A stretch of DNA of 64,000 nt from contig SUXJ01000009.1 of the NCBI GenBank assembly GCA_015061005.1, forward strand, positions 43,938-107,937. Direction: 5' to 3'. Each line of letters opens with the position of its first letter. The first letter of the stretch is position 1. Under the pieces are notes generated by a model. It did not search any database. It saw only the letters and a list, made by a program, of their open reading frames with translations, and had not been told where the DNA came from. Source of the stretch: Bacteroidales bacterium. Lineage in GTDB: Bacteria; Bacteroidota; Bacteroidia; Bacteroidales; Muribaculaceae. Below are positions 17,688-27,012 of this stretch, piece after piece. Position numbers and translations under genes: made by a program.

Positions 17688-18145
17688 GATTCGTCTTGTA
17701 TGAATTCTTGCACAAGGCTTGGCTCATAGCCTCGATTTATGGCAAAACGGGCAAGTTTCATTTTTGCTTCATAGGTTAGTGGCGAGGGTAAGGAACGCGC
17801 TTTGGCTCGCAGCGCCGCCAGCAAGTTGGCGCAGTAGCGTTCTGAATCAATGTTTTCGGCAAGTGCAGTTTCTATAATGTCGGAGTCAATGCGTTTCATT
17901 CGAAGAGAGTTGCGGATTTTAAGCACACCCCATCGGGCGTTATACAGACGATCGCGCACCCATATTCCGGCAAATCGCTCGTCGTCGATGAATCGTTCGT
18001 TGACCAATCGTTGCACAATCTTAATGGCGGCATCAGAGGGTATGCCCCAAAGACGTAGCTTTTCGAGGGCTTCGCCTGTGCATAATTCGCTTGTGGCGCA
18101 TCGTTCAGCAAGTTTTGAGTAGGCTTGGTCAGCAGATAGGGTCAT
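17666..18145 (-). CDS. recX: Regulatory protein RecX
   Basis: This 159-residue protein is composed of short three-helix repeats, with LRLWGIPSDAAIKIVQRLVNERFIDDERFA and VRDRLYNARWGVLKIRNSLRMKRI typical of RecX. The family binds RecA and limits its filament growth. Length is normal. It overlaps prmC upstream by 17 nt and comF downstream by 22 nt. recA is not in this window, so it is not encoded with its target here. Confidence 0.88.
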   Translation of the reverse strand: MTLSADQAYSKLAERCATSELCTGEALEKLRLWGIPSDAAIKIVQRLVNERFIDDERFAGIWVRDRLYNARWGVLKIRNSLRMKRIDSDIIETALAENIDSERYCANLLAALRAKARSLPSPLTYEAKMKLARFAINRGYEPSLVQEFIQDESWRESND

Positions 18146-18944
18146 AAATGGCGAATCGGTCTTTGCCGAACGAGTCTTTAATGATTTGAGCGTCCTTAAA
18201 TTGAGCTGCGCAGAGTGGATTTATCTCAAAATAAAGGGCTTTTGAGTGGTGGCGAGCGTATTGCACAATTGCATCGTAGAATCGCATCGGGTCGGAGTCG
18301 GGCACGAACAGGGCGGAGTGAGGCTCGTGGTTCAGCACGTGTGGCTCCATTTCGGCGCGTTCGCTGTCGAGCACATAAGGCGGATTGCTGACAATGATGT
18401 CGAAGCGGTCGGGTAGGTGAAGATTAAGAATGTCGGCGTTGATGAAGTTGATTTTGACGCGATAGTCAGCGGCGTTTTGGCGAGCTATTTCCAATGCCGC
18501 TTCGGAAATGTCAACGGCAGTGATTTGTGGGAATTTCAGTGCCCGTGCCAAGGCAATCGCTATGCAGCCGCTGCCTGTTCCGAGGTCGAGGATGCGTAGG
18601 TCGCGGCGTTGGCGGTAGCGGTCGGTAATTATGTCAACGAGTTCGGCGGTTTCCGGACGCGGAATCAGTGTTGCCGGGTTTACTTTAAGGTTGAGGCCGC
18701 AGAAGCGAGCTTGACCGAGGATATATTGAATCGGTTCATCGGCGAGTAATCGGCGAGTGATGTCGTGAATCTTGGGGGGGATAAAGTCCGGGAGCTCGCG
18801 TTCGGGATTTACAATGACATCAATCGGGCGCAGCAGCATCACCTCTTCGAATATGATGCGCATAAGTGCACGCGTTTCTCCCGAGCCGAAGCGTGGCTCA
18901 AGTTGAGTGCGCAGCGTATCGGATATTTGCCCTATCGTTGCCAT
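18129..18944 (-). CDS. prmC: Release factor glutamine methyltransferase PrmC
   Basis: This 271-residue protein has an N-terminal helical domain, then a Rossmann methyltransferase fold with the SAM motif LDLGTGSGCIAIALA (about 122-136) and the catalytic NPPY (about 186-189), the hallmark of N5-glutamine methyltransferases. It methylates the GGQ glutamine of release factors 1 and 2. It is the first gene of the prmC-recX-comF run. No clear promoter is seen between it and the terminator of the upstream lipoprotein gene. Confidence 0.95.
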   Translation of the reverse strand: MATIGQISDTLRTQLEPRFGSGETRALMRIIFEEVMLLRPIDVIVNPERELPDFIPPKIHDITRRLLADEPIQYILGQARFCGLNLKVNPATLIPRPETAELVDIITDRYRQRRDLRILDLGTGSGCIAIALARALKFPQITAVDISEAALEIARQNAADYRVKINFINADILNLHLPDRFDIIVSNPPYVLDSERAEMEPHVLNHEPHSALFVPDSDPMRFYDAIVQYARHHSKALYFEINPLCAAQFKDAQIIKDSFGKDRFAIYDPIC

Positions 18945-18959
18945 TTTTAGTAAGAATAA

Positions 18960-18985
18960 CCGGACCTGACAAACGTCAAGTCCGG
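18960..18985 (-). terminator. Hairpin after the Cys-rich lipoprotein gene
   Basis: An 11-bp stem with one mismatch (18960-18970 with 18975-18985) and a tetraloop, followed on the minus strand by the T-rich TTATTCTTACT. It lies between the Cys-rich lipoprotein gene and prmC. Confidence 0.6.
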
Positions 18986-19008
18986 CTATGTTGGATTTAC
19001 ATATTAAA

Positions 19009-19386
19009 TTAGTTTTCAGCTACTGCTTCGGTTGCTACTGTCTCAGCGCATTCTGCCTTGGGGCATTCTTTGGCTTTGGGGCATTCAGCTTTTTTGGGGC
19101 ATTCTTTGCATTCACCGGCCTTGGGGCATTCAGCTTTGCAGTTAGCTTTGCATTCTGCTCTGCATTCAGCGTTTTGGTCGCAAGCAACGCAAGGGCATTC
19201 GGCGCATTCAGCAGCTTTAGGACATTCGGCACAATCTGCTTTGGGGCATTCTGCCTGTTGAGCGCATTGAGTTGCTTCGGTAGTTTCAGTAGCGGTTGCT
19301 TCTTCAGCGGGTTTGGTTTCGGAACCGGTGCAAGCTGCGAGTGCAAATGAGGCAGCAACTGCGAGCATTAAGAGGTACTTTTTCAT
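19009..19386 (-). CDS. Cysteine-rich repeat lipoprotein
   Basis: This 125-residue protein begins with a lipoprotein signal peptide (lipobox LAAC, Cys19) and a Thr/Glu/Ala-rich spacer. From about residue 41 there are seventeen cysteines in roughly 75 residues, set in imperfect 5-8 residue repeats (ECPKA, AECAEC, KAECPK), and then an Ala/Glu tail. Lys and Glu alternate with the Cys, giving a charged, probably unstructured chain unless metal- or disulfide-bonded. I know no characterised homologue. A periplasmic or surface metal or redox buffer is a guess from composition. It has its own promoter and terminator, so it is a single-gene unit. Confidence 0.72.
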   Translation of the reverse strand: MKKYLLMLAVAASFALAACTGSETKPAEEATATETTEATQCAQQAECPKADCAECPKAAECAECPCVACDQNAECRAECKANCKAECPKAGECKECPKKAECPKAKECPKAECAETVATEAVAEN

Positions 19387-19432
19387 TTTGTTTGGTAAAT
19401 TAGTTATAGGTTAGTCTAAGATTTGACGTCGG

Positions 19433-19462
19433 CAAATATATGGTAAATTTTCCAAAAAACAA
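19433..19462 (-). promoter_or_regulatory. Promoter of the Cys-rich lipoprotein gene
   Basis: On the minus strand, TTG (19462-19460), 19 nt, then TATATTTG (19440-19433). The leader is about 40 nt. Confidence 0.6.
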
Positions 19463-19478
19463 GTATGATTGAATATTT

Positions 19479-22391
19479 TTAAAAATTATTCACATTGATT
19501 TTAGTGACGCTATTTCCGCTTTTAACAATGGCTATTCCGGGGGAAAGGGCGATTTTGCCTTTTCCCGACGCGATTCGTATGCCTTGGAGATTGTAGATTT
19601 CAACTTCTTCGTTGGCATAAATTCCGCCATTGGTGTAAATAAACCCGTTTGAGGACATTTCGGGTGATTCTATGGCATCAGTGATCAGGTCGGTTTCAAT
19701 AAAGCTGAATTGGCAACCGGTGTCGGTAGTGTTATCGCCCCCGCCCCAGTTGAATACGTTAAAACCATGAGTGTTATTGTTTGTTTGGTTAAATTGGCAT
19801 GAACCGTTTACAATAATTACGTGGCCTTCAGTTGCCGCCGGTTTCAGTTCCCAACCCGAAGCCGGAGCGGTTGCGCCGGTTTTGATTTGCGAGTTGTTTG
19901 GAGCCGAGGTGTTGATGTAGTTTCCGGTAGTGTAGTTCACGATGTTATATGTGCCGTCTTCGCGTTGTTCGAAAGTCCATGCAGACGATTCGGATTTTTC
20001 GGTTGCACCGTGCAGCCCTCCGTTTATCTCCGTAGGGAAGCGATTTCCGCGCAGTGAACTGCACATATTATAGAACATTCCGGGTTTGGGTTGACTCAGC
20101 CCGGCGGCAGTATAGCCGGCAAGGAAGGTCTCTAACAAATCTTCGAGTTCTCGTTTTTGAGTAGCTCTTACTTCGGCAGGCATTTCAGACCCGAGAGTAG
20201 CTTCAACTTCGTCTGCTTTTGCCATGAGCTCCACGTCAAACTCTGAGCTGGCATAGTAGCCGGGTATGTCGCGAATTTTTGCTTTTACGGCGTTTCGTGC
20301 TTCAAGGATGAGGTCGGCGAGTGCTTCTGCGTTTTTGTCGATGCTTGCTGTTGGCGAATAGACGAGGCCGTCGAGGGCGTCTTTTCCTTCGGTATCTACT
20401 ATGACGAAGGTGAATTGCCACTTGTCGCGAGCGGTGCCGCCGTTATCGACGTGAGGCAACTTCAGGAACACTTTGTTCCACCCTTGATTAAGGTGAATCG
20501 GGGTGGCGGGGCGAGCGGTGAAGTTCTCGTTTGTCAGCCCCTCGGTGGTGTGGTTCTGAACGATAGATTTGTCGGGTTGAGTCCAGCTCGGAGCTTTAAT
20601 TTCTGTTCCGTTGAGCCAGATACGAGAGCCTCGTCTGTCCCATTTGTTTGCCAATGGACCTCTTTCATTGCCCGAGCGGCTATAAGTGTAGAATTCGATG
20701 AAAGCCGCAGCGTCTTGTTCAATTGGAGAGTAAACGTAGGTCCAAGCGTAGGCGGTCATGTTGTTTTGCGGATTTTCGTAAACGCCTTTAACTGTTCCAT
20801 GCCAGATGTGGCGTAAATAGTGGCCCGCACCGGTTATTTTTTTTACGCCGTAGTTTATGCCGTCAATTTCAAAGTCTTTGGGAGTGTCGGCGGCATCGGT
20901 TGATTTGTATTTCTCGGGCTCAAGAATTTTTGTTTTGCTGCCACCGTTGGGGATTTGGTCGGTAAGGTACCAACTTACGTTGGTTTGCTTAACGTAAGGA
21001 ATCAGGTGGCGAGTGGCTTGCAGGGTGGTGTTTTTGTGGTAGATGAAGCGTCGTTCCCAATCTGCGAATGCTTCAAATTCGCTGCCACTGTTAGGTAGGT
21101 GCGTGCCGCCGGTCTCGATGTATTGTTCTCCGCCGCCAATCCATGCGCGTTCGGCAGAGGCGAGCACACTTGCATAGAAGTTGTTTTGACGGATAATGTC
21201 TTCTTCTGTGGGCACCATGGTGTCATTCCAAATGCCGGTTATTGTACCGGCAACGTCCGGGTTACCTTTTTCAACGTAGAATATTGAACTTTTGTAGATA
21301 CCGACCACGTCTGCAAACACGTCGAAGTGATTGATGTAATTGTAGCGCATGTCAATGTTGGGGATTCCGGATGCCAAAGTGCCGGTAGTGGCCCAGTTTG
21401 TTACCATGTCGCAGGGAATAATGTTGGGATTAACCAGTTTTGACGGGGTGTTATACCTGTTCCAGATGACTACTTTCTTTCCAAGACCATGAACGTAGTT
21501 TATCATGTCAATGATGTATTGGTCATTGAAACTTACTTCGTCGCCACCGATATGGATATAAGGAGCTTTGTCGAATAGCGCGGTTACTTCTTGAAGAATC
21601 ACTTTCAGCGCGTCAATGCCTTGTTGAGATTGCATGCCGAACCCCATTGCGCTTTCAAATGGATGTGAATGACCGGGCATGTCGATTTCCGGGATGACGG
21701 TTATGCCTCGCTCGGCTGCATAGTCTTGAATTTCTTTGGCGTCAGCTTGAGTATAGTACTTGCCGGGGAATCGAGTGATGCCTTTTTCGCCGGTCAGTTG
21801 GGGGTATGCGTTGATTTGCAGGCGCCATCCGGTATAGTCGGTCAAGTGCCAATGGAATGTGTTGACTTTGAATCGGCTAAGGAGGTCGATTTCGCGTTTG
21901 AGCTCATCGACGGAGATGAAAGAGCGTCCAACGTCGTGCATGAATCCGCGCAACTTGAATGCCGGCCAGTCTGTGATGCTGACGCATTCAATTGCTCCTC
22001 CGGCGTCTTGGGCGAGTTGAGCAAGGGTTTGAGCCGCGCGAGTCACACCCGTTGGTGTTATGGCTTGAATTTTAATGCCGTCTGTGGTTACGCTGAGTGT
22101 ATATGCCTCGTTTTCGTAGTTTGCAAGCTCATAGTCATAGCTTCCGGGTATTTCGTTAACGAGTTCAACTGAGATGACAGCCGAAGCTTCGCTGCTGATT
22201 GTGATGTTGTTTTCAGTGAGAAAATTTCGCAAAACAAAGCTGTTTGAAGGGTCATTAACGGCTATTGATTCCGGCAAGACATAGACTCCCTCGGAGGGGG
22301 TTACTTTTTGTGGTGTCGGCAGTAAGTTTTCCACGGTTGCATTTGCATAAAGTGCGGAAAGTGCGATGACGGCAGTTGCAAATTTTTTCAT
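19479..22391 (-). CDS. Secreted GH20 beta-N-acetylhexosaminidase with C-terminal sorting module
   Basis: This 970-residue protein has a signal peptide (1-18), a GH20 N-terminal domain (about 25-140) and the GH20 barrel with FHWHLTDYTGWR (about 179-190), PEIDMPGHSHPFE and the catalytic pair Asp284-Glu285 in HIGGDEVSF. The mechanism is substrate-assisted hydrolysis of terminal GlcNAc or GalNAc. After the barrel come a beta-sandwich region (about 560-690), a helical stretch and a ricin-like module (about 790-910). The C-terminus (YNLQGIRIASGKG...GIAIVKSG) resembles a Por-type sorting domain. This fits mucin or glycoprotein glycan use (inference). No Sus-type transporter lies beside it. Confidence 0.9.
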   Translation of the reverse strand: MKKFATAVIALSALYANATVENLLPTPQKVTPSEGVYVLPESIAVNDPSNSFVLRNFLTENNITISSEASAVISVELVNEIPGSYDYELANYENEAYTLSVTTDGIKIQAITPTGVTRAAQTLAQLAQDAGGAIECVSITDWPAFKLRGFMHDVGRSFISVDELKREIDLLSRFKVNTFHWHLTDYTGWRLQINAYPQLTGEKGITRFPGKYYTQADAKEIQDYAAERGITVIPEIDMPGHSHPFESAMGFGMQSQQGIDALKVILQEVTALFDKAPYIHIGGDEVSFNDQYIIDMINYVHGLGKKVVIWNRYNTPSKLVNPNIIPCDMVTNWATTGTLASGIPNIDMRYNYINHFDVFADVVGIYKSSIFYVEKGNPDVAGTITGIWNDTMVPTEEDIIRQNNFYASVLASAERAWIGGGEQYIETGGTHLPNSGSEFEAFADWERRFIYHKNTTLQATRHLIPYVKQTNVSWYLTDQIPNGGSKTKILEPEKYKSTDAADTPKDFEIDGINYGVKKITGAGHYLRHIWHGTVKGVYENPQNNMTAYAWTYVYSPIEQDAAAFIEFYTYSRSGNERGPLANKWDRRGSRIWLNGTEIKAPSWTQPDKSIVQNHTTEGLTNENFTARPATPIHLNQGWNKVFLKLPHVDNGGTARDKWQFTFVIVDTEGKDALDGLVYSPTASIDKNAEALADLILEARNAVKAKIRDIPGYYASSEFDVELMAKADEVEATLGSEMPAEVRATQKRELEDLLETFLAGYTAAGLSQPKPGMFYNMCSSLRGNRFPTEINGGLHGATEKSESSAWTFEQREDGTYNIVNYTTGNYINTSAPNNSQIKTGATAPASGWELKPAATEGHVIIVNGSCQFNQTNNNTHGFNVFNWGGGDNTTDTGCQFSFIETDLITDAIESPEMSSNGFIYTNGGIYANEEVEIYNLQGIRIASGKGKIALSPGIAIVKSGNSVTKINVNNF

Positions 22392-22427
22392 GGGTTAATA
22401 ATTGTGATTTATGGTTGGCATAAAAGC

Positions 22428-22466
22428 AAAAAATCGAACCACGAAAAACGCAGCTCGATTTTTTTT
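22428..22466 (-). terminator. Hairpin downstream of tRNA-Cys
   Basis: AAAAAATCGA (22428-22437) pairs with TCGATTTTTT (22455-22464) right after the tRNA on the minus strand. The T-run arm ends the transcript. It lies about 35 nt upstream of the GH20 start. Confidence 0.6.
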
Positions 22467-22470
22467 GTGG

Positions 22471-22541
22471 AGGTCCCAAGCAGATTCGAACTGCTGTAGA
22501 CGGTTTTGCAGACCGTTGCCTAGCCACTCGGCCATGGAACC
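22471..22541 (-). tRNA. tRNA-Cys (anticodon GCA)
   Basis: The minus strand folds as a cloverleaf. The 7-bp acceptor is GGTTCCA (22541-22535) with TGGGACC (22478-22472). The anticodon stem ACGGT/ACCGT encloses the loop CTGCAAA with anticodon GCA. The T arm contains GTTCGAATC. The discriminator is U, as usual for tRNA-Cys. CCA follows in the genome (22470-22468). A consensus promoter lies just upstream. Confidence 0.95.
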
Positions 22542-22560
22542 CTTTGCGAGTTTGGTGGTG

Positions 22561-22592
22561 CAAAGTTAGGGATAAAATTCGGGTTATGCAAA
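22561..22592 (-). promoter_or_regulatory. Promoter of tRNA-Cys
   Basis: On the minus strand, TTTG (22592-22589), 20 nt, then TAACTTTG (22568-22561). Transcription would start about 13 nt upstream of the mature tRNA. Confidence 0.7.
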
Positions 22593-22697
22593 TTTGCGCG
22601 CAACTTTTTTGCCCCGTTCTGCGACAGTTTTAGTAATATGTTTAGTTGCGCTCTGCTGATGTTGTGCTTAAGAAAAATGGGTTAATCACTTAAGTAA

Positions 22698-22735
22698 GGA
22701 AAAGCGAGGCGGCGACGCAGCCACCTCGCTTTTCC
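22698..22735 (-). terminator. Terminator after the 1392-residue secreted protein
   Basis: A 12-bp perfect stem (GGAAAAGCGAGG at 22698-22709 with CCTCGCTTTTCC at 22724-22735). The T-run is within the arm. It lies 18 nt past the stop codon. Confidence 0.7.
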
Positions 22736-22753
22736 GGGGGTAGAATTGGTTGA

Positions 22754-25700
22754 TTAACGGATTGCGAACTTAATGGTTCGGCTGTTTCCGTTTTCATCGG
22801 TTACTTTAGCGATGTAAACACCTGCGGAGTAGCTCAACATTGATATGGTGCGAGCATTAACACCGGTGTTTGATTCATTATACACGCGAGCTCCTTGTGC
22901 GTTGTAAACATCAATCGCTTCAATGTTGCCTTCAGAGGAGACTTTAAGCTGATTGTTGCCCGGTGAATAGTATGCGTTGATACGGTCCGAGGTTGCCGAT
23001 TGTATTGAGGATATGGCATCGGTTTTTACTTCAAGGTCATCGACCATGAGGCATACATTTTTGTATGCCACGCCGACATATTGCACCGCAACATAAACTT
23101 CCTTGCCGTCGTAGGCCGACAGATCCACTTCCACTTTTGTCCAATCCAGAGGAGCTTCGCGCACTTCTTCGCCTAAAACAGTAAAACTCTCATAGTTATT
23201 GTCGGTTTCAGAGATCAAGATGTTGAACTTTTCGAGAGTTTGGTCCGGAGATTCGATGAAGCGTGTTTTTACGTAAAGTTCAAATGATGAGTTATCGTTG
23301 AGCTTCAGTTTGGGTGAAATGAGCCAAGTGTCGGCTACTTCTATGCCGGATATAGTTGCTTCGTAGCCATTGCAGAATGCAGCACCGAATTTCTTGCCGG
23401 AATGTGCGAAGAATCCCGGTAGATTATCTTCTGTTATGGCAGGTTTAGTCGCTTCAGGATTAAATGCGATGAACCCCACGGGTTTACCTCTGTTGGTGTG
23501 TTCGAATGCCCAGAAGTAGTCGGTTTCGAAGTCAACTCTTGCTGCAGTGGTCCAGCGAGGGTTGAAGGTATCGCCGCCGGCATCAAAGTCGTGGCAAGAT
23601 TCAAAGTCCAAGCGATACGGGTTCAGTTCTTCTTCGGCAATGAAAGTCTCGGTCAAGCTGTCGTTGGCGGGGTTTTCGTCATTGCTTATCGCAACTGAGG
23701 CTTGAAGCTCATAACTGCCGGGGGTTGACATATCAATGCCGGCAAATTCCACGTCAGAAACTTCGTAAGGCCTCAACGTTACTTCGGCGATACCTGCTTC
23801 AACGCCGTTAACGGTCAATTTCACGGGCAGAGTGGCGGCGGTATAGCCCATGTTTTTAACTCTGACGGTGACGGTTTCTTGATTAGAGTAGAGATAGTTC
23901 TTTTTTGTCGGGGTGGTAAATTCCATTACCGCACCATCTGTTTCGTAAACAACAGCATCTTCGGGGAATTCGGCGCGGATCAAGAGTGTGGCGTCATTGG
24001 TTTTCGTGAGCTCGCCGTCAATGTTTTGCCAGCAATACAGCCCTACGCCTTGCTCATAAGCCAATCCCATATTGTTGGAGGAGAGCTGTTGCACTTCGAA
24101 GAAATACAATCCGGGATTCAGTTTCATCGGGTTGAAGTCAACGTTGATGATTCCGCCCATGCCGCGTTCAAGCTCTTTTCGGGCGAGTTGATAGTTGATG
24201 GAGTAGTCCTGATTCAATTGATAGACAGCTACTGCTACAATTTCTGATGCCTGTTCGGATTCTTCAGTGTTTGCAAAGCCTATTGTTACAGACGCAAGTT
24301 CATCGGCAGAGGACAGGCGGAACACATTGCCGATACCCAGGGGTTTACCCCACGAACCTGTACCGTAGGTAAGATCTTCGATATTTTCGGTGGCAAAGGT
24401 GGTCTGTGTAACATTGGCTGTAGGCAGTGATAATGTGTTGTCTTCGATATATGAGTCAGCGATGTCGCATTCAACTTTTGCCGATATGGCGTAAGTGCCT
24501 CCAACTTCAACGCTTGGCAACGTCGTTTTAATGGAGAATGGTTTGACTTCTGCGGGCTGAATTGAGCCGGCTTCGGAGGTGGCTATCAGGTCTGCCCCAT
24601 TGTAGAGCATCACTTTTGCTCCGGTCATTTCTTTTGCACCTCGGTTTTCAACGTTAACAACGAACTCGCATTCGCCTCGGGTTTGAGCTATGGGGATATA
24701 TCGCGCAAGAGGAGTCTCAATGTCGGTTATTCTCAAATCGTGATCTTCAACCTTGGAGATTTCGGCCATGCCCAGATAAAGTGAACTATATTCATCGCTA
24801 TCGTTTACGATGATGAAATTATATGCGCCGGCTTCGTCGGGAGTGGCGGTGAACTCCACGGTCATGGCATCGTTAATATTATGGTCATCATAGACCTTGG
24901 TATATGTGGCAATGTCGGTCCCGGCCTTTCCGAATGCTACGTACATGCCTGCGCGCTCCCAACCGCCTTTAGCGTATTGAAGTTTGAATCTTACCGGCTT
25001 ATCAAGGTATAACCCGCGGCTCATCAATCCGTTTTCCAATCCGCTTACATCAGTGCCAAACTGACCGCTAGACATTTCATCGTAATACCATGCGCCCGGA
25101 TTCAATTCGTTCCAATAGATGGAGTATCCGTCCTTAGTGGCAAAGTCTGTCGTGATAGGGAATTGAGTGACGGGCTCTTGGTTTTCCACGTAGGCAGTGG
25201 CTTGCTGAGCGGACCCGTCAACGATTGCTTCAACGATGACTTGATAAATATCTACGGCAGAGAAATCGGCGGTAGTGGTGAAGTAATACTTCTTTGATTC
25301 CTGGGGGTAGAGTGCATCTGTGAATTCCTGAGTTACCTTTTCGCGGTCGTTTACGGTGTAGGTCAATGTGAATGTCGAGGTCGGTCCGGTGCCGTCATTG
25401 CGGATAACTGCGCCCACTATGCTTTCCGCCGAAAGGTTGCTGTTGGAGTAGGGCAGCAGTACGCGCTCGATTGCCAAGTCAGGCGATACGGCATGGAAAC
25501 CGGCATCGATGAGAACATCATCGATATATACGTTCCTACCGTCAACGGATTTGGCATGGAATGCAACATAATAAACGCCATCTTCGGGCACATCGAAGTT
25601 GATGATTTTTTTGATCCAATCAGATGAGTCAACAGCGTAGTCGCCGATAACGGTCATTTGGTCAACGTCGGTTGACGTGCCGAACCTTACGTCGAGTAAT

Positions 25701-26932
25701 TCAGTCGTGTAGTCGGGATTGACGCACTTGGTGTAGAATACAATATGGTTATTGCCGGCTTTAAGGTTTAGCGGAGTGCTTATCAAGTAGTCATTGCCGG
25801 TCATGTCTCCGCTCCAACAGCCCGGGCAGCTTGCAGCTCCCTCGACTCCATCTGCACCCTCGGCCCATTCGTTGTACATCCAAGTATTGTTGTCGGCGTT
25901 TCCGTCGATGATTGTCCAATCATAAGAGAATTGTGCTTTGCCGGTCGAGGAGAAGTCATAGAAGTAGGGCAGAGTCTTCGCTCCGACGTGTAGGCATGCT
26001 CCGGAGGCGGAGTCGTTCGATGCAATCATGTCGCCTTCCAGCTCAATCCATGCCTCAACTGAATATAGTTTTTCTTCAGAGAAATCTGCTTTAGTGGCGA
26101 ATGTGTATGTTGCGGTTTCGCCCGGAGCAATGGTGCCGCTATATGTTTCCGTTACGGTCTCGTTATTGTCTATTTGGTAGCAAACCTTAAATCCCGAAAT
26201 GTCGGAATTGCCCCGATTGGAGATGTTGATCGAGATTTCTTCCTGATTGCTCATTTCCATTCCATTCGGTGGGAGAATTACGGAAGATACGGCGGCATCG
26301 GTGTCGGCATAAAGTACGGCATATACTTCGTTATATCCTGATTCATTCTGCTGATATTCACACACAAAACGGTAAGTGTAGCCGTCTTTGAACTCAAAAT
26401 CGTCATATTTGGCAAATTCGCCTTGCGGCATCACCATTCCCTCGCCCGGGAAGGGGTAAAGAATCATATAGTCGTATTTCCCGGCAGGAATTTCAATGGC
26501 GATTTCGCCGTCGAGTACCACGTTTTCAGTCTCTTCAGACGGGTCGGCATTTTCCGGAATCTTATACTCAAAATCGACATAATCTCCGTAAAAGCCCGTA
26601 GAAAAGTCATAGAACAGATCCCAATAGGCCGTGGCGTCGGCATCAAGAAGCATCTGGAACCCGGACTTTGAGAATTCGCCAAAGACCTTGTGGGCTTCGA
26701 GTATTATTTCGGCTTTGCCTTCCGAGACTGCCCTTTTAACTCGCTTCGGGACTGATGCGTTGTGTTTCGCACTGTTTTTGAGCAGAGCATAAGATTTCGG
26801 GGTGGTTCCCGTGAGTTGCTCTAATGAAGCGCTCGCTACTGTTGTGCGGCTTAAGGCATCAAAAGAGACGGTCTGCCCGGAGGAAGCCAAGGCAGCCGTC
26901 ATCAAGATCGGGAGTAAGTACTTTTTCATCAT
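22754..26932 (-). CDS. Large secreted multidomain protein with type A Por (T9SS) sorting domain
   Basis: This 1392-residue protein has a signal peptide (MMKKYLLPILMTAALASSGQ; ATG 26929 is equally possible). It contains alternating CARDB-like Ig domains (ISNRGNSDISGFKVCYQID, VIRNDGTGPTSTFTLTYTV, VNVENRGAKEMTGAKVML) and choice-of-anchor/MAM-like jelly rolls (YLISTPLNLKAGNNHIVFYTK, TWLISPKLKLNDNSSFELYVK). The last 75 residues are a classic type A sorting domain (IEAIDVYNAQGARVYN...SAGVYIAKVTD). No catalytic domain is recognised. A role in adhesion or as a surface scaffold secreted by the type IX system is inferred. It is monocistronic, with its own promoter and terminator. Confidence 0.85.
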   Translation of the reverse strand: MMKKYLLPILMTAALASSGQTVSFDALSRTTVASASLEQLTGTTPKSYALLKNSAKHNASVPKRVKRAVSEGKAEIILEAHKVFGEFSKSGFQMLLDADATAYWDLFYDFSTGFYGDYVDFEYKIPENADPSEETENVVLDGEIAIEIPAGKYDYMILYPFPGEGMVMPQGEFAKYDDFEFKDGYTYRFVCEYQQNESGYNEVYAVLYADTDAAVSSVILPPNGMEMSNQEEISINISNRGNSDISGFKVCYQIDNNETVTETYSGTIAPGETATYTFATKADFSEEKLYSVEAWIELEGDMIASNDSASGACLHVGAKTLPYFYDFSSTGKAQFSYDWTIIDGNADNNTWMYNEWAEGADGVEGAASCPGCWSGDMTGNDYLISTPLNLKAGNNHIVFYTKCVNPDYTTELLDVRFGTSTDVDQMTVIGDYAVDSSDWIKKIINFDVPEDGVYYVAFHAKSVDGRNVYIDDVLIDAGFHAVSPDLAIERVLLPYSNSNLSAESIVGAVIRNDGTGPTSTFTLTYTVNDREKVTQEFTDALYPQESKKYYFTTTADFSAVDIYQVIVEAIVDGSAQQATAYVENQEPVTQFPITTDFATKDGYSIYWNELNPGAWYYDEMSSGQFGTDVSGLENGLMSRGLYLDKPVRFKLQYAKGGWERAGMYVAFGKAGTDIATYTKVYDDHNINDAMTVEFTATPDEAGAYNFIIVNDSDEYSSLYLGMAEISKVEDHDLRITDIETPLARYIPIAQTRGECEFVVNVENRGAKEMTGAKVMLYNGADLIATSEAGSIQPAEVKPFSIKTTLPSVEVGGTYAISAKVECDIADSYIEDNTLSLPTANVTQTTFATENIEDLTYGTGSWGKPLGIGNVFRLSSADELASVTIGFANTEESEQASEIVAVAVYQLNQDYSINYQLARKELERGMGGIINVDFNPMKLNPGLYFFEVQQLSSNNMGLAYEQGVGLYCWQNIDGELTKTNDATLLIRAEFPEDAVVYETDGAVMEFTTPTKKNYLYSNQETVTVRVKNMGYTAATLPVKLTVNGVEAGIAEVTLRPYEVSDVEFAGIDMSTPGSYELQASVAISNDENPANDSLTETFIAEEELNPYRLDFESCHDFDAGGDTFNPRWTTAARVDFETDYFWAFEHTNRGKPVGFIAFNPEATKPAITEDNLPGFFAHSGKKFGAAFCNGYEATISGIEVADTWLISPKLKLNDNSSFELYVKTRFIESPDQTLEKFNILISETDNNYESFTVLGEEVREAPLDWTKVEVDLSAYDGKEVYVAVQYVGVAYKNVCLMVDDLEVKTDAISSIQSATSDRINAYYSPGNNQLKVSSEGNIEAIDVYNAQGARVYNESNTGVNARTISMLSYSAGVYIAKVTDENGNSRTIKFAIR

Positions 26933-26961
26933 AAATTTGCATTAAGGTTAATCGAATAATG

Positions 26962-26994
26962 CAAATTTATGAAATATGTTATTGATAAGTCAAA
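26962..26994 (-). promoter_or_regulatory. Promoter of the 1392-residue secreted protein
   Basis: On the minus strand, TTTG (26994-26991), 21 nt, then TAAATTTG (26969-26962). The leader is about 24 nt. Confidence 0.65.
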
Positions 26995-27012
26995 TGCGTT
27001 AACATTTTTTTG

